From: Mesoflavibacter sp037029465
GTDB lineage: Bacteria > Bacteroidota > Bacteroidia > Flavobacteriales > Flavobacteriaceae
Reading direction: 5' to 3'
Length of the DNA: 64,000 bases
Assembly (NCBI RefSeq): GCF_037029465.1
Contig: NZ_JAYMEM010000028.1
Coordinates: 131,236-195,235, forward strand
The position numbers and the translations under genes were made by a program. The notes beneath the pieces are model-generated. The model worked only from the letters and a program-made list of their open reading frames with translations. It was not told the DNA's origin and did no database searches. Below, one piece after another: positions 7,521-17,343 of this stretch (position 1 is its first letter; each line of letters opens with the position of its first letter).

Positions 7521-8627
7521 ATGAAACTCAAATTTACTCATTTTATAATCATACTTATAGCTTCTGTTTTTGCTTGCGCACAAGACAAAAACCCTGTAAA
7601 CACAAAGCATTCTCATGAAGTTATTGTAAAAAACCTCAACAATCCTTGGGGATTTACTTTTCTTCCTGATGGATCAATGTTGATTAATGAGAAAGATGGT
7701 CGTATCATTCATTTTAAAAATAAAACAAAGACAGAAATTAAAAATCCGCCACAAGTATATTTAAGAGGTCAAGGTGGATTATTGGATATTGAGCTTCATC
7801 CTAATTACGAAAACAACGGTTGGATTTATTTTTCTTTTGCGTCTTCCGAAGGAGATGGCGAAGGCGGAAACACTTCAATAATGCGTGCAAAAATTAAAAA
7901 CGACAGCTTAGTGGATAAAGAAATTTTGTACAAAGCAGTACCAAATACAACTAAAGGGCAACATTTTGGATCAAGAATTGTTTTTAAAGATGGTTATTTG
8001 TTTTTTAGCATTGGTGAACGTGGAGAAAGAGACATCAATCCGCAAGACTTAACTAGAGATGGCGGTAAAATTTATAGGTTAAATGACGACGGAAGTATTC
8101 CAAAAGACAATCCTTTTGTAGAAACTAAAAATGCTAAAACGGCTATTTGGTCTTATGGACATAGAAATCCTCAAGGCATGAAAATAAACCCTTTTACTAA
8201 CGAGATTTGGTCGCACGAACATGGACCACGTGGCGGTGACGAGGTTAACATCGTTAAAAAAGGTACTAATTACGGTTGGCCAGTCATTACTTACGGTATC
8301 AACTATTCTGGGACAACAATTACAGACCAAACCAAAAAAGAAGGTATGGAACAACCACTACATTATTGGGATCCATCCATTGCTCCTTCTGGTATGGCTT
8401 TTATAAACAGCGATAAATATGGGGATTGGAAAGGCAGTTTATTAGTTGGCTCTCTTAAATTTCAATATTTAGATTTATGTTCTCTTAAAAACGGAAAAGT
8501 TGTTAAAGAACAGCGCCTTTTAGATGGTTTGGGTCGCGTAAGATCTGTAGAACAAGGTCCAGATGGATACATCTATGTTGGTATAGAAAATTTAGGTATT
8601 GTAAAATTAAAACAAGATAAAGAATGA
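7521..8627 (+). CDS. PQQ-type aldose sugar dehydrogenase (glucose/sorbosone dehydrogenase family)
   Basis: A 368-residue beta-propeller enzyme with a signal sequence and possible lipobox (VFAC, Cys19). Family features are the NPWGFTFLPDG start, GQGGLLDIELHP with the likely catalytic-base region, RVGERGER-type turns (FSIGERGERD), YGHRNPQG and EHGPRGGDEVN, followed by PSIAPSGMAF. These segments match the YliI/soluble aldose dehydrogenase family, which oxidises sugars in the periplasm using PQQ. Its stop codon overlaps the start of a cytochrome c gene (ATGA), which makes that cytochrome its likely electron acceptor. Confidence 0.9.
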   Translation: MKLKFTHFIIILIASVFACAQDKNPVNTKHSHEVIVKNLNNPWGFTFLPDGSMLINEKDGRIIHFKNKTKTEIKNPPQVYLRGQGGLLDIELHPNYENNGWIYFSFASSEGDGEGGNTSIMRAKIKNDSLVDKEILYKAVPNTTKGQHFGSRIVFKDGYLFFSIGERGERDINPQDLTRDGGKIYRLNDDGSIPKDNPFVETKNAKTAIWSYGHRNPQGMKINPFTNEIWSHEHGPRGGDEVNIVKKGTNYGWPVITYGINYSGTTITDQTKKEGMEQPLHYWDPSIAPSGMAFINSDKYGDWKGSLLVGSLKFQYLDLCSLKNGKVVKEQRLLDGLGRVRSVEQGPDGYIYVGIENLGIVKLKQDKE

Positions 8628-9037
8628 AAAAATTAGGACTAATCTTAACCATTTCAATATTAATAATAAGTTGCAAATCTTCAGAAAAAAAAGCTAGTCC
8701 AGAACTAAAATCGTCTATTTCAGAAGGCGAAAAAGTCTATCAAAATTTCTGCATAAACTGTCATATGCCTAACGGCGAAGGTATTGAAGGCGCTTATCCG
8801 CCTTTAGCAAATTCTGATTACTTAGAAAACAATCTAAAAGCAAGTATTATTGGAATTAAAAATGGAATGAAAGGTGAAATTACCGTAAACGGAAAAACCT
8901 ACAATAACATTATGACTCCGATGGGTTTAAGCAATCAAGAAGTAGCAGATGTAACTAATTATATTTCAAATAGCTGGGGAAACAAAAAAGATACTTTAAT
9001 AACAGCGAAAGAAGTTTCAAAAATACTACCCAAATAA
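8624..9037 (+). CDS. Class I cytochrome c lipoprotein
   Basis: A 137-residue monohaem cytochrome c with lipobox IISC (Cys17) and haem motif CINCH (Cys43, Cys46, His47) followed by MPNGEGIEG. The sixth ligand is probably a methionine in NIMTPMG near residues 103-106. The ATG overlaps the stop of the upstream sugar dehydrogenase gene by four bases, so the pair is translationally coupled. It is inferred to pass electrons from sugar oxidation to the respiratory chain at the outer face of the inner membrane or in the periplasm. Confidence 0.9.
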   Translation: MKKLGLILTISILIISCKSSEKKASPELKSSISEGEKVYQNFCINCHMPNGEGIEGAYPPLANSDYLENNLKASIIGIKNGMKGEITVNGKTYNNIMTPMGLSNQEVADVTNYISNSWGNKKDTLITAKEVSKILPK

Positions 9038-9050
9038 GACTGTAAATTCT

Positions 9051-9058
9051 TAAATTTG
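9051..9058 (+). promoter_or_regulatory. Candidate -7 box for the udk-mutB operon
   Basis: TAAATTTG matches TAnnTTTG and ends 23 bp before the udk start codon. No convincing TTG box is present about 19 bp upstream, so the call is tentative. Confidence 0.35.
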
Positions 9059-9081
9059 AAGCACAAAATTAAAAACTCAAA

Positions 9082-9690
9082 ATGCTAATTATAGGAATTG
9101 CTGGCGGTACAGGTTGCGGTAAAACAACAGTTGTAAATCAAATATTAAACGAATTACCAGAAGGCGAAGTTGGTGTAATCTCACAAGATTCTTACTACAA
9201 AGACACAACTCACCTTTCTTTTGACGAGCGTGTAAAAATCAATTTTGATCATCCACGATCGATAGATTTTGAACTTTTAGAACAACATCTAAAAGAATTA
9301 AAAAAAGGTAAATCTATAGATCAGCCTGTGTATTCGTTCATAAAACACAATCGTACAGGAGATGTTATTGTAACAAAACCCAGAAAAGTAATGATTGTAG
9401 AAGGAATTCTAATCCTTTCACATCCAGAAATCAGAGATCTTTTTGATATTAAAATATTTGTACACGCAGATAGTGACGAGCGTTTAATAAGACGTCTAAA
9501 AAGAGATATAAAAGACCGTGGTCGTGATATTGACGAGGTTTTAACACGTTACCAAAATACCTTAAAACCAATGCACCAACAGTTTATAGAACCAATGAAA
9601 GAGTATGCAGATATTATCATACCTAACAACAAATACAACACGGTTGCAATAGACATTGTAAAAACCATAATTAACGAGCGTTTAAATTGA
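9082..9690 (+). CDS. udk: Uridine kinase
   Basis: A 202-residue P-loop kinase that phosphorylates uridine and cytidine in pyrimidine salvage. The Walker A motif GGTGCGKTT is at residues 8-16. QDSYYKD, FDHPRSIDFELL, the YSFIKHNRT segment and VEGILIL follow in the family order, and RRLKRDIKDRGRD is the lid. The length is normal. It is the first gene of a tight cluster; the next start codon lies inside its stop. Confidence 0.95.
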   Translation: MLIIGIAGGTGCGKTTVVNQILNELPEGEVGVISQDSYYKDTTHLSFDERVKINFDHPRSIDFELLEQHLKELKKGKSIDQPVYSFIKHNRTGDVIVTKPRKVMIVEGILILSHPEIRDLFDIKIFVHADSDERLIRRLKRDIKDRGRDIDEVLTRYQNTLKPMHQQFIEPMKEYADIIIPNNKYNTVAIDIVKTIINERLN

Positions 9691-9986
9691 AGTATTTAAA
9701 AAACATATACATTTTAATACTTGTTGTCTTTGTGATTTGGATGGTATTTTTTGATACTAATTCATTAATTATACATAGTCAATACAATTCTGAAATTGAC
9801 GATTTAGAAGCCGAAAAAGAATACTATAAAAAAGAAATTGAAAAAGATCAAGAAGCCATAGATGAATTGAGTCGCGAAGAAGGCATAGAAACCTTTGCAC
9901 GCGAGCAATACTATATGAAGAAAGATAATGAAGACATTTATATAATAGAATATCAAGACAGCCTAAAGACCAAAGAAGATGAGTAA
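9687..9986 (+). CDS. FtsB/DivIC-like septum formation initiator
   Basis: A 99-residue protein with one membrane helix (about residues 7-22) followed by a coiled coil (35-65) and the EEGIETFAREQYYMKK segment typical of FtsB/DivIC proteins, which link early and late division proteins. The start used is TTG at 9687, overlapping the udk stop (TTGA). The first internal ATG would remove most of the membrane helix, so the TTG start is preferred. The end overlaps mutA by 8 bp. Confidence 0.85.
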   Translation: MKYLKNIYILILVVFVIWMVFFDTNSLIIHSQYNSEIDDLEAEKEYYKKEIEKDQEAIDELSREEGIETFAREQYYMKKDNEDIYIIEYQDSLKTKEDE

Positions 9987-11310
9987 ACAACTATTTTCAG
10001 ATTTTGAACCAGTATCTGCAAAAGCTTGGAAACAGAAAATACAAGTAGACCTAAAAGGTGCAGACTATAACGACACTTTAGTCTGGCAAACTAATGAGGG
10101 CATAAATGTAAAACCTTTTTACCATCAAGATACTTTAGAAAACACTTTAGAAGTTGCTCCTCAAACATGGTCTGTTGGTCAAATTATTTTTGCTCAAAAT
10201 GCTGATGCAGCCAATAAAAAAGCAGTAAATGCAATTGAAAAAGGAGCAGAAACTATAAAATTTGTTGTTCCTAATAACGAAATTGAAATTTCAGAATTAA
10301 CTAAAAATATTAATTTAGAAACAACTAATATTCAACTAGAACTGTTGTTTTTAGACACAGATTGGATTTCAAAAGTAGATCAAAATATTAGTGTTCAAGT
10401 AGATCCAATTCATCATTTAGTAAAAACAGGTAACTGGTTTTCTAATTTAGAAAAAGATACTGAAGCTATTAAAAAAACAGTAGCTACAACAGGTTGCCTA
10501 ACTATAGACGCCACAACATATCAAAATGCAGGCGCTAATAACACGCAACAGTTGGCTTATACTATTTTACATGCTAATGAATACTTTAATATTGTAGATA
10601 CTTCAGCAGTAAAAAAGGTGATTTTTAATGTTGCTGTTGGCACAAATTATTTCTTTGAAATTGCAAAATTAAGAGCGCTTAGAGCATTATTTGATAGCCT
10701 AATTTCAGAATATAATATTTCTGTTGAATGTGTTATAAACGCCATTCCTTCAAAAAGAAATAAAACGATTTACGATTACAACACAAATATGCTACGCACA
10801 ACAACCGAGTGTATGAGTGCAATACTTGGCGGTGCTAACACAGTATTTAACTTACCTTACGACGCTATTTACCACAAAGACAATGCTTTTGGAGAACGTA
10901 TTGCCAGAAACCAGTTGTTAGTATTAAAAAATGAAAGTTATTTTGATGCTGTAAATAACCCTTCAGATGGTAGTTATTACATAGAAAGTTTAACCAATCA
11001 ACTTGCAGAAAATAGTCTTGAACTTTTTAAAGACATTGAAGCTAACGGCGGATTGTTAAAACAATTAAAAGAAGGCACTATTCAGAAAAAAATAAAAGAA
11101 AGTGCTACAAAAGAACAAACGCAATTTGATGAGCAAAAAATCATTCTTTTAGGAACCAACAAACATCCTAATAAAGAAGATAAAATGAAAAACGATTTAG
11201 AGCTTTATCCTTTTGTAAAAACTAATCCTGTCAAGACGTTAATAGAACCTATTATTGAAAAACGTCTATCAGAACAAATAGAACAAAAACGATTAAAAAC
11301 CGAAGAATAA
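9979..11310 (+). CDS. mutA: Methylmalonyl-CoA mutase small subunit
   Basis: A 443-residue TIM-barrel subunit lacking the B12-binding domain. It forms a heterodimer with MutB for the adenosylcobalamin-dependent conversion between methylmalonyl-CoA and succinyl-CoA. Family landmarks are FSDFEPVSAKAWKQKIQVDLKG at the start, IAKLRALRALFDSL, the TECMSAILGGANTV segment and DGSYYIESLT. It is shorter than the roughly 600-residue small subunits of actinobacteria, which keep a degenerate B12-domain remnant; flavobacterial ones are commonly this length. The ATG overlaps the upstream gene's end by 8 bp. Confidence 0.92.
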   Translation: MSKQLFSDFEPVSAKAWKQKIQVDLKGADYNDTLVWQTNEGINVKPFYHQDTLENTLEVAPQTWSVGQIIFAQNADAANKKAVNAIEKGAETIKFVVPNNEIEISELTKNINLETTNIQLELLFLDTDWISKVDQNISVQVDPIHHLVKTGNWFSNLEKDTEAIKKTVATTGCLTIDATTYQNAGANNTQQLAYTILHANEYFNIVDTSAVKKVIFNVAVGTNYFFEIAKLRALRALFDSLISEYNISVECVINAIPSKRNKTIYDYNTNMLRTTTECMSAILGGANTVFNLPYDAIYHKDNAFGERIARNQLLVLKNESYFDAVNNPSDGSYYIESLTNQLAENSLELFKDIEANGGLLKQLKEGTIQKKIKESATKEQTQFDEQKIILLGTNKHPNKEDKMKNDLELYPFVKTNPVKTLIEPIIEKRLSEQIEQKRLKTEE

Positions 11311-11328
11311 ACTATAAAAATTAAAAAA

Positions 11329-12042
11329 ATGAACTCACGTATTTTAAAAACTGTATTTCTATTTTTTATCGCATTAAACTTTAGCTGTAAACAAAACAAA
11401 TCAGAAGCTACTTTAGCTGAGTATAAGTACGCAGATCAACCAGAAACGATTAGCTGTGATCCTGCAATTGATAAGCTAATGAAAGAAGCTTTATATAGTT
11501 TTGAAAACGATATGCTTAATCAATATGATCCTAACGGAAAGAATAAACTTAGAGCCTATCGTACCTTTGTTAATAAAGCTGTCGCAAACCGTGTAGACGT
11601 AGCCAATATGATGTCTAAACATACAAAAGCTGTTTTTGACGTTTTAAAAACAAAAACAGAACTTTGGGATGGCACAACATTAAACTATAATAGTGATTTA
11701 GTTAAATGCTTATCTAATAACATACAAGACAAAAACCTAAAAACCACCTTTGATGCATTAGTAAGCACTAACAGTATGAACCAACAATTATTTGGACCTG
11801 CATTAAGAAGTAACACGTCTTACACAAGAGACATATATTTACAAACTTTTTTAGCTTTAGATTATTATTACGCAAAAATGTTAGTATTAGACTTTGCTCA
11901 AATAGATTTAGAAGCTAACGAAGCAAAGCAGCAAACCAACAGTAAAATAGATTTCAATAAAAAACCGCAATTGGCTCCTAAAAGAGACTTACAATCTTTC
12001 AAAACCTCAAAACCAGATGATCACGCTGGCCACAATCATTAA
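11329..12042 (+). CDS. Lipoprotein of unknown function inside the mutA-mutB operon
   Basis: A 237-residue protein with lipobox NFSC (Cys20), mostly alpha-helical in appearance, ending in the His-rich tail DDHAGHNH. No family is recognised. It sits 18 bp after mutA and 16 bp before mutB on the same strand, so it must be cotranscribed with two cytoplasmic subunits of one enzyme although it is predicted to lie outside the cytoplasm. A metal-related or structural role is possible, but nothing in the sequence proves it. Confidence 0.7.
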   Translation: MNSRILKTVFLFFIALNFSCKQNKSEATLAEYKYADQPETISCDPAIDKLMKEALYSFENDMLNQYDPNGKNKLRAYRTFVNKAVANRVDVANMMSKHTKAVFDVLKTKTELWDGTTLNYNSDLVKCLSNNIQDKNLKTTFDALVSTNSMNQQLFGPALRSNTSYTRDIYLQTFLALDYYYAKMLVLDFAQIDLEANEAKQQTNSKIDFNKKPQLAPKRDLQSFKTSKPDDHAGHNH

Positions 12043-12058
12043 TTGAAAAACATTCTGT

Positions 12059-14182
12059 ATGTCAAGAAAAAATCTTCAGCATATAACGCTAAAAATCAAA
12101 GACAGTAAAGAAGCCAATCAAAAGGTTTCAACTTTTAATACTGCGGAAGATATTCCTGTAAAATCAACGTATTCTAAATCAGATATTGAAAATTTAGAAC
12201 ATCTAAATTTTGTTGCAGGAATTGCTCCAAACCTTCGCGGACCATACAGTACTATGTACGTTCGCAGACCTTGGACCATACGTCAATATGCAGGTTTTAG
12301 TACAGCTGAAGAAAGTAACGCCTTTTACAGAAGAAACCTCGAAGCTGGTCAAAAAGGACTTTCAGTTGCTTTTGATTTGGCAACACATCGTGGTTATGAT
12401 TCTGATCACGAACGTGTCGTTGGAGACGTTGGCAAAGCTGGTGTAGCTATTGATAGCGTTGAAGATATGAAGGTTTTATTTGACCAAATTCCGTTAGATA
12501 AAATGTCAGTTTCAATGACTATGAATGGTGCTGTGTTACCAATTATGGCATTTTACATTGTCGCTGCTGAAGAACAAGGCGTAAAACCTGAACAGCTAGC
12601 AGGAACTATTCAAAATGATATTTTAAAGGAATTTATGGTGCGTAATACTTACATCTATCCACCAACGCCTTCCATGAAAATCATTTCAGATATTTTTGAA
12701 TATACTAGCCAGAACATGCCAAAGTTCAACAGTATTAGTATTTCTGGTTACCACATGCAAGAAGCTGGCGCAACTTGTGATATCGAATTAGCATATACAC
12801 TTGCAGATGGATTAGAATATATTAGAAAAGGATTAGATGCAGGAATGGATATAGATACTTTTGCTCCAAGATTATCCTTCTTCTGGGCTATTGGTATGAA
12901 TCATTTTATGGAAATTGCTAAAATGAGAGCTGCAAGAATGCTTTGGGCTAAATTGGTGAAACAATTCAACCCTAAAAACGCTAAATCTTTAGCATTACGT
13001 ACACATTGTCAAACAAGTGGTTGGAGTCTTACAGAGCAAGATCCATTTAATAACGTAGCAAGAACAACTATTGAAGCTGCTGCTGCTGCTTTTGGTGGCA
13101 CACAGAGTTTGCATACCAATGCATTAGACGAAGCGATTGCATTACCAACAGATTTTTCGGCAAGAATTGCACGTAACACGCAGATTTTCTTACAAGAAGA
13201 AACACATATCACTAAAACTGTAGATCCTTGGGCAGGTAGTTATTATGTTGAAAAACTAACTCATGATATTGCCGAAAAAGCTTGGGATTTAATACAAGAA
13301 GTAGAAGATCTTGGCGGAATGACTAAAGCAATAGAAGCTGGTATACCAAAACTTCGTATTGAAGAAGCTGCTGCGCGTAAACAAGCAAGAATAGATTCTG
13401 GTCAAGACATAATAGTTGGAGTAAACAAATACCAATTAGAACAAGAAGATCCTTTACATATTTTAGAAGTAGATAACCAAACGGTAAGACTACAACAAAT
13501 AGAAAGCATTAATAAAATTAAAGCAACTCGTAATACTGAAAACGTAAAAAAAGCTTTAGAAAATTTAACCAATGCTGCAAAAACAGGTCAAGAAAATTTA
13601 TTAGCTTTAGCAGTAATAGCAGCAAAACAACGTGCTACTTTAGGAGAAATTAGTGATGCTTTAGAAACTGTATTTGGACGTTATAAAGCAAATATAAAAT
13701 CATTTTCAGGTGTGTATAGCAAAGAGATAAAAGACGATAGTAGCTTTAAAAAAGCAAGAGAACTAGCAGATACATTTGCTGAGCAAGAAGGCAGAAGACC
13801 TCGTATTATGATTGCAAAAATGGGACAAGATGGTCATGATCGTGGAGCAAAAGTAGTTGCTACTGGTTATGCAGATGTAGGTTTTGATGTAGATATTGGA
13901 CCATTATTTCAAACACCTCAAGAAGCGGCAAAACAAGCAGTAGAAAATGATGTACATATTTTAGGTGTATCAAGTTTGGCTGCAGGACATAAAACTTTAG
14001 TTCCGCAAGTTATCGAAGAGCTTAAAAAATATGGTCGCGAAGATATTATGGTCATTGTTGGTGGTGTTATCCCTAAACAAGATTATCAATATTTATTTGA
14101 TGCAGGTGCTGTCGCCGTTTTTGGACCAGGAACAAAAATTAGCGATGCTGCTATTAAGATTTTAGAAATTTTGATAGATTAA
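12059..14182 (+). CDS. mutB: Methylmalonyl-CoA mutase large (catalytic) subunit
   Basis: A 707-residue subunit with an N-terminal substrate-binding TIM barrel (about 50-500) and a C-terminal cobalamin domain. The base-off B12 motif DGHDRG gives the lower ligand His593, and the partner motifs VSSLAAGH and VGGVIP follow. Substrate-side segments YVRRPWTIRQYAGFSTA and TMNGAVLP are intact. With MutA it links propionate and branched-chain degradation to the TCA cycle, or works in reverse. A strong terminator follows its stop codon, closing the udk-mutB operon. Confidence 0.97.
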   Translation: MSRKNLQHITLKIKDSKEANQKVSTFNTAEDIPVKSTYSKSDIENLEHLNFVAGIAPNLRGPYSTMYVRRPWTIRQYAGFSTAEESNAFYRRNLEAGQKGLSVAFDLATHRGYDSDHERVVGDVGKAGVAIDSVEDMKVLFDQIPLDKMSVSMTMNGAVLPIMAFYIVAAEEQGVKPEQLAGTIQNDILKEFMVRNTYIYPPTPSMKIISDIFEYTSQNMPKFNSISISGYHMQEAGATCDIELAYTLADGLEYIRKGLDAGMDIDTFAPRLSFFWAIGMNHFMEIAKMRAARMLWAKLVKQFNPKNAKSLALRTHCQTSGWSLTEQDPFNNVARTTIEAAAAAFGGTQSLHTNALDEAIALPTDFSARIARNTQIFLQEETHITKTVDPWAGSYYVEKLTHDIAEKAWDLIQEVEDLGGMTKAIEAGIPKLRIEEAAARKQARIDSGQDIIVGVNKYQLEQEDPLHILEVDNQTVRLQQIESINKIKATRNTENVKKALENLTNAAKTGQENLLALAVIAAKQRATLGEISDALETVFGRYKANIKSFSGVYSKEIKDDSSFKKARELADTFAEQEGRRPRIMIAKMGQDGHDRGAKVVATGYADVGFDVDIGPLFQTPQEAAKQAVENDVHILGVSSLAAGHKTLVPQVIEELKKYGREDIMVIVGGVIPKQDYQYLFDAGAVAVFGPGTKISDAAIKILEILID

Positions 14183-14186
14183 TTAT

Positions 14187-14220
14187 AAAAAGAGCCACTA
14201 AAAAAGTGGCTCTTTTTTTT
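14187..14220 (+). terminator. Rho-independent terminator after mutB
   Basis: Stem AAAGAGCCAC/GTGGCTCTTT with loop TAAAAAA and a run of eight T. Confidence 0.9.
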
Positions 14221-14352
14221 ATAATAATTTAAAATTCTTCTCGTTTGATTATTGAATAAATTTTCATTTTAACATAAATTTCAATATTTAATTAAACTTA
14301 AATTATACTTTTATAAACATTCCTTACTAATTATTAATTAAAACAACCAGAA

Positions 14353-17208
14353 ATGAAAAAATCACTATCAATTTTTACAATGGTGTTGTTTGTATTAACA
14401 GGTACTATTAAATTAAATGGGCAAACTGTTACTAAAACATCACTTAAAACAAATCAAACTTCAACATTTAATTCCGCAGAAAAAATCCCTTTCAATCCAG
14501 AAGTAAAAAAAGGAGTTTTAAGTAATGGATTAACTTATTATATTAAAAACAATGGTAAACCTGAAAACAAAGTAGAACTTAGACTTGTAGTTAAAGCTGG
14601 TTCTATTTTAGAAGACGAAGACCAAAGAGGTTTAGCTCATTTTATGGAGCACATGAACTTTAACGGAACCAAAAATTTCAAGAAAAATGAATTGGTAGAC
14701 TATCTACAAAGTATAGGTGTAAAATTTGGTGCTCACTTAAACGCATACACCAGTTTTGACGAAACAGTTTACATGCTTCCAATACCAAGTGATAATCCTG
14801 AAAAATTAGAAAAAGGATTTCAAATATTAGAAGATTGGGCACATAACGCGCTATTAACAGAAAAAGATATTGATGAAGAAAGAGGTGTTGTTTTAGAAGA
14901 ATTTAGATTGGGTCAAGGTGCAGATGAAAGAATGATGCAAAACTACCTACCAAAATTAATGTATGGTTCTAAATACGCAGAAAGATTACCTATTGGAACA
15001 AAAGAAAATCTTGAAAATTTTAACTACGAAAGCTTAAGACGCTATTATAAAGATTGGTACAGACCAGATTTAATGGCAGTTATAGCTGTTGGAGATATTG
15101 ATGTAGAAACTTTAGAAAACAAAATCAAATCTCATTTTGGAGGAATAAAAAATCCAGACACACCAAAACCTAGAGAAGTTTTTTACGTTCCAAATCATGA
15201 CGAAACTTTTGTAGCTATAGAGACCGACAAAGAAGCTTCATTTTCTCAAGTTAGAGTACTTTTTAAAGATGAAGGCAATAGCAAAGAAGATGAAACTTTA
15301 GACGAGTATAGACACTCTATTATAGAATCACTTTTCTCTCAAATGATTAATAATCGCTTAGACGAATTAAGAAATAGTGAAAATCCTCCATTTGTTTATG
15401 GGTACTCTTATCATGGAGGCACATGGGCAGACACTAAAGAAGCTTATCAATCTTTTGCAATGACTAGTCCTGATGGACAATTAAAGGCATTAAAAGTATT
15501 ACTTGAAGAAAACGAAAGAGTAAAAAAATACGGTTTTGGACAAGGTGAATTTGAAAGAGCAAAAAAAGATTTAATCGCAAGATTAGAAAAATCTTTTAAA
15601 GACAAAGATAAAACCGAGTCTAACAGAGTTTTAGGAGAATACATAAGAAACTTTTTGGTTAACGAGCCTATGCCTGGTATAGAATGGGAATATAATTTCC
15701 ATAAAGAACAATTACCAACAATAAAGCTTAATGAAGTAAATCAATTAATTTCTGACTATATAAAAGACACGAACAGAGTTGTAGTTTTAACAGGTCCTGA
15801 TAAAGAAGATATTAAAAAAGTAACAGCAAAAGAAGTAAGAGATTTATTAGAAACCGTTAAAAACGAAAACATAAAACCTTACGAAGACAAAGAAGTAGCT
15901 TCTTCTTTAATTACAAATTTACCTCCAAAAGGTTCTATCGTAAAAGAAACACAAAATGGCAAATTAGGTACCACTACCCTAACCTTAAGTAACGGCACAA
16001 CGGTTACTTACAAAAAAACAGACTTTAAAAACGATGAAATTTTATTTGACGGCTTCAGTTTTGGTGGTAGTTCTTTATATTCTGATGAAGATTACCTAGA
16101 AACAGTATTTGCTAATAATGGACTTACAGATGCTGGTGTTAACGGGTTTAGCAAAGTAGATTTAGGCAAAATGATGTCAGGAAAAATTGTAAGTGTAAGA
16201 CCAAGAGTTGGTGGTATTACAGAAGAAATTTCAGGATCTTCAACGCCAAAAGACTTTGAAGAATTGTTTCAACTAACGCATTTATATTTCACCTCTTTAA
16301 ATAAAGACGAAAAAGCTTTTGCTTCTTACATAAACAAACAAAAAGCCTTTATTGGCAATATGTTATCAAGTCCACAATTCTATTTTCAAGATCAATATTC
16401 AAAATTTGTATACGGTGCAAACCCAAGATATTCTGGTTTCCCAACGCCAGAAAAATTAGATCAAGCTAATTATGATTTAGCTTATCAAAAATATAAAGAA
16501 CGTTTTGCAAACGCTGGAGATTTCAATTTTTACTTTGTAGGTAATATTGATGAGAACAAAATAAAGGAATACTCAGAAAAATATTTAGCTAACTTACCAT
16601 CAACAGGTAAAGAAGAGACTTATAACACAACAGATTTTAGACCACTTAGTGGATCGCATACTAAAATTGTAGAAAAAGGTACAGACCCAAAAAGTTCTGT
16701 TAGAATCGTGTACCAAGGTGAAACAACTTATGACGCAAAAGAAGATTATGCATTAAGTAGTTTAGGTGAAATTTTAACCATAAAACTAATCGAAAAACTA
16801 CGTGAAGAAGAAGGCGGAGTTTATGGTGTTGGAGCTAGAGGAAACATTAATAAAATTCCTTACGGATGGTACAGCTTTAGTATTAGTTTTCCTTGTGGAC
16901 CAGAAAATGTAGAAAAGCTTAAAAACGCAGCTATTGCTGAAGTTGAAAAAATTGTAGCTAACGGACCTACAGAAGAGGATTTAGCCAAAGTAAAAGAAGC
17001 ACAGTTATTAGAAAGAAAAGAAGATTTAAAAGAAAACAGATTCTGGTTAAGACTTCTTAAAAATGCAGATTATGAAGATAAAGACGCTAACAAAGTCTTA
17101 GAGTATGAAAATATGGTAAATAACCTTAGTAAAGCAGACATTCAAAATGTTGCTAAAAAGTATCTTACAAACGGTTATATTTTAGGTATTCATAACCCAG
17201 AAAAATAA
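14353..17208 (+). CDS. M16 family zinc protease (pitrilysin-like, two-domain)
   Basis: A 951-residue secreted protease with a signal peptide (about 1-23). The inverted zinc motif is HFMEH (His96, Glu99, His100), and the third ligand region follows in GVVLEEFR near residue 180. Two M16 halves are visible. The second lacks the zinc motif, as usual, and carries the substrate-clamp-like REEEGGVYGVGARG segment. Such proteins degrade peptides in the periplasm. It stands alone between two terminators. Confidence 0.92.
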   Translation: MKKSLSIFTMVLFVLTGTIKLNGQTVTKTSLKTNQTSTFNSAEKIPFNPEVKKGVLSNGLTYYIKNNGKPENKVELRLVVKAGSILEDEDQRGLAHFMEHMNFNGTKNFKKNELVDYLQSIGVKFGAHLNAYTSFDETVYMLPIPSDNPEKLEKGFQILEDWAHNALLTEKDIDEERGVVLEEFRLGQGADERMMQNYLPKLMYGSKYAERLPIGTKENLENFNYESLRRYYKDWYRPDLMAVIAVGDIDVETLENKIKSHFGGIKNPDTPKPREVFYVPNHDETFVAIETDKEASFSQVRVLFKDEGNSKEDETLDEYRHSIIESLFSQMINNRLDELRNSENPPFVYGYSYHGGTWADTKEAYQSFAMTSPDGQLKALKVLLEENERVKKYGFGQGEFERAKKDLIARLEKSFKDKDKTESNRVLGEYIRNFLVNEPMPGIEWEYNFHKEQLPTIKLNEVNQLISDYIKDTNRVVVLTGPDKEDIKKVTAKEVRDLLETVKNENIKPYEDKEVASSLITNLPPKGSIVKETQNGKLGTTTLTLSNGTTVTYKKTDFKNDEILFDGFSFGGSSLYSDEDYLETVFANNGLTDAGVNGFSKVDLGKMMSGKIVSVRPRVGGITEEISGSSTPKDFEELFQLTHLYFTSLNKDEKAFASYINKQKAFIGNMLSSPQFYFQDQYSKFVYGANPRYSGFPTPEKLDQANYDLAYQKYKERFANAGDFNFYFVGNIDENKIKEYSEKYLANLPSTGKEETYNTTDFRPLSGSHTKIVEKGTDPKSSVRIVYQGETTYDAKEDYALSSLGEILTIKLIEKLREEEGGVYGVGARGNINKIPYGWYSFSISFPCGPENVEKLKNAAIAEVEKIVANGPTEEDLAKVKEAQLLERKEDLKENRFWLRLLKNADYEDKDANKVLEYENMVNNLSKADIQNVAKKYLTNGYILGIHNPEK

Positions 17209-17225
17209 ACAAATTCAATATTAAC

Positions 17226-17266
17226 AAAAAAGAGGTTGCAAAGTTAAATTTGCTACCTCTTTTTTT
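17226..17266 (+). terminator. Rho-independent terminator after the M16 protease
   Basis: Stem AAAAAGAGGTTGCAAA/TTTGCTACCTCTTTTT with one T-T mismatch, followed by a T-run. Confidence 0.88.
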
Positions 17267-17343
17267 TATTTATGTTATCAACAAAGGTTTTTATTCCTCA
17301 TAAATAATTGTATTTTTACGCTTACAAAAAACCAAATTGATTA

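Noticed and set aside
9979..11310. Truncated mutA pseudogene
   Set aside because: The length without a B12-domain remnant is usual for flavobacterial small subunits, and the frame is intact within a tight operon.
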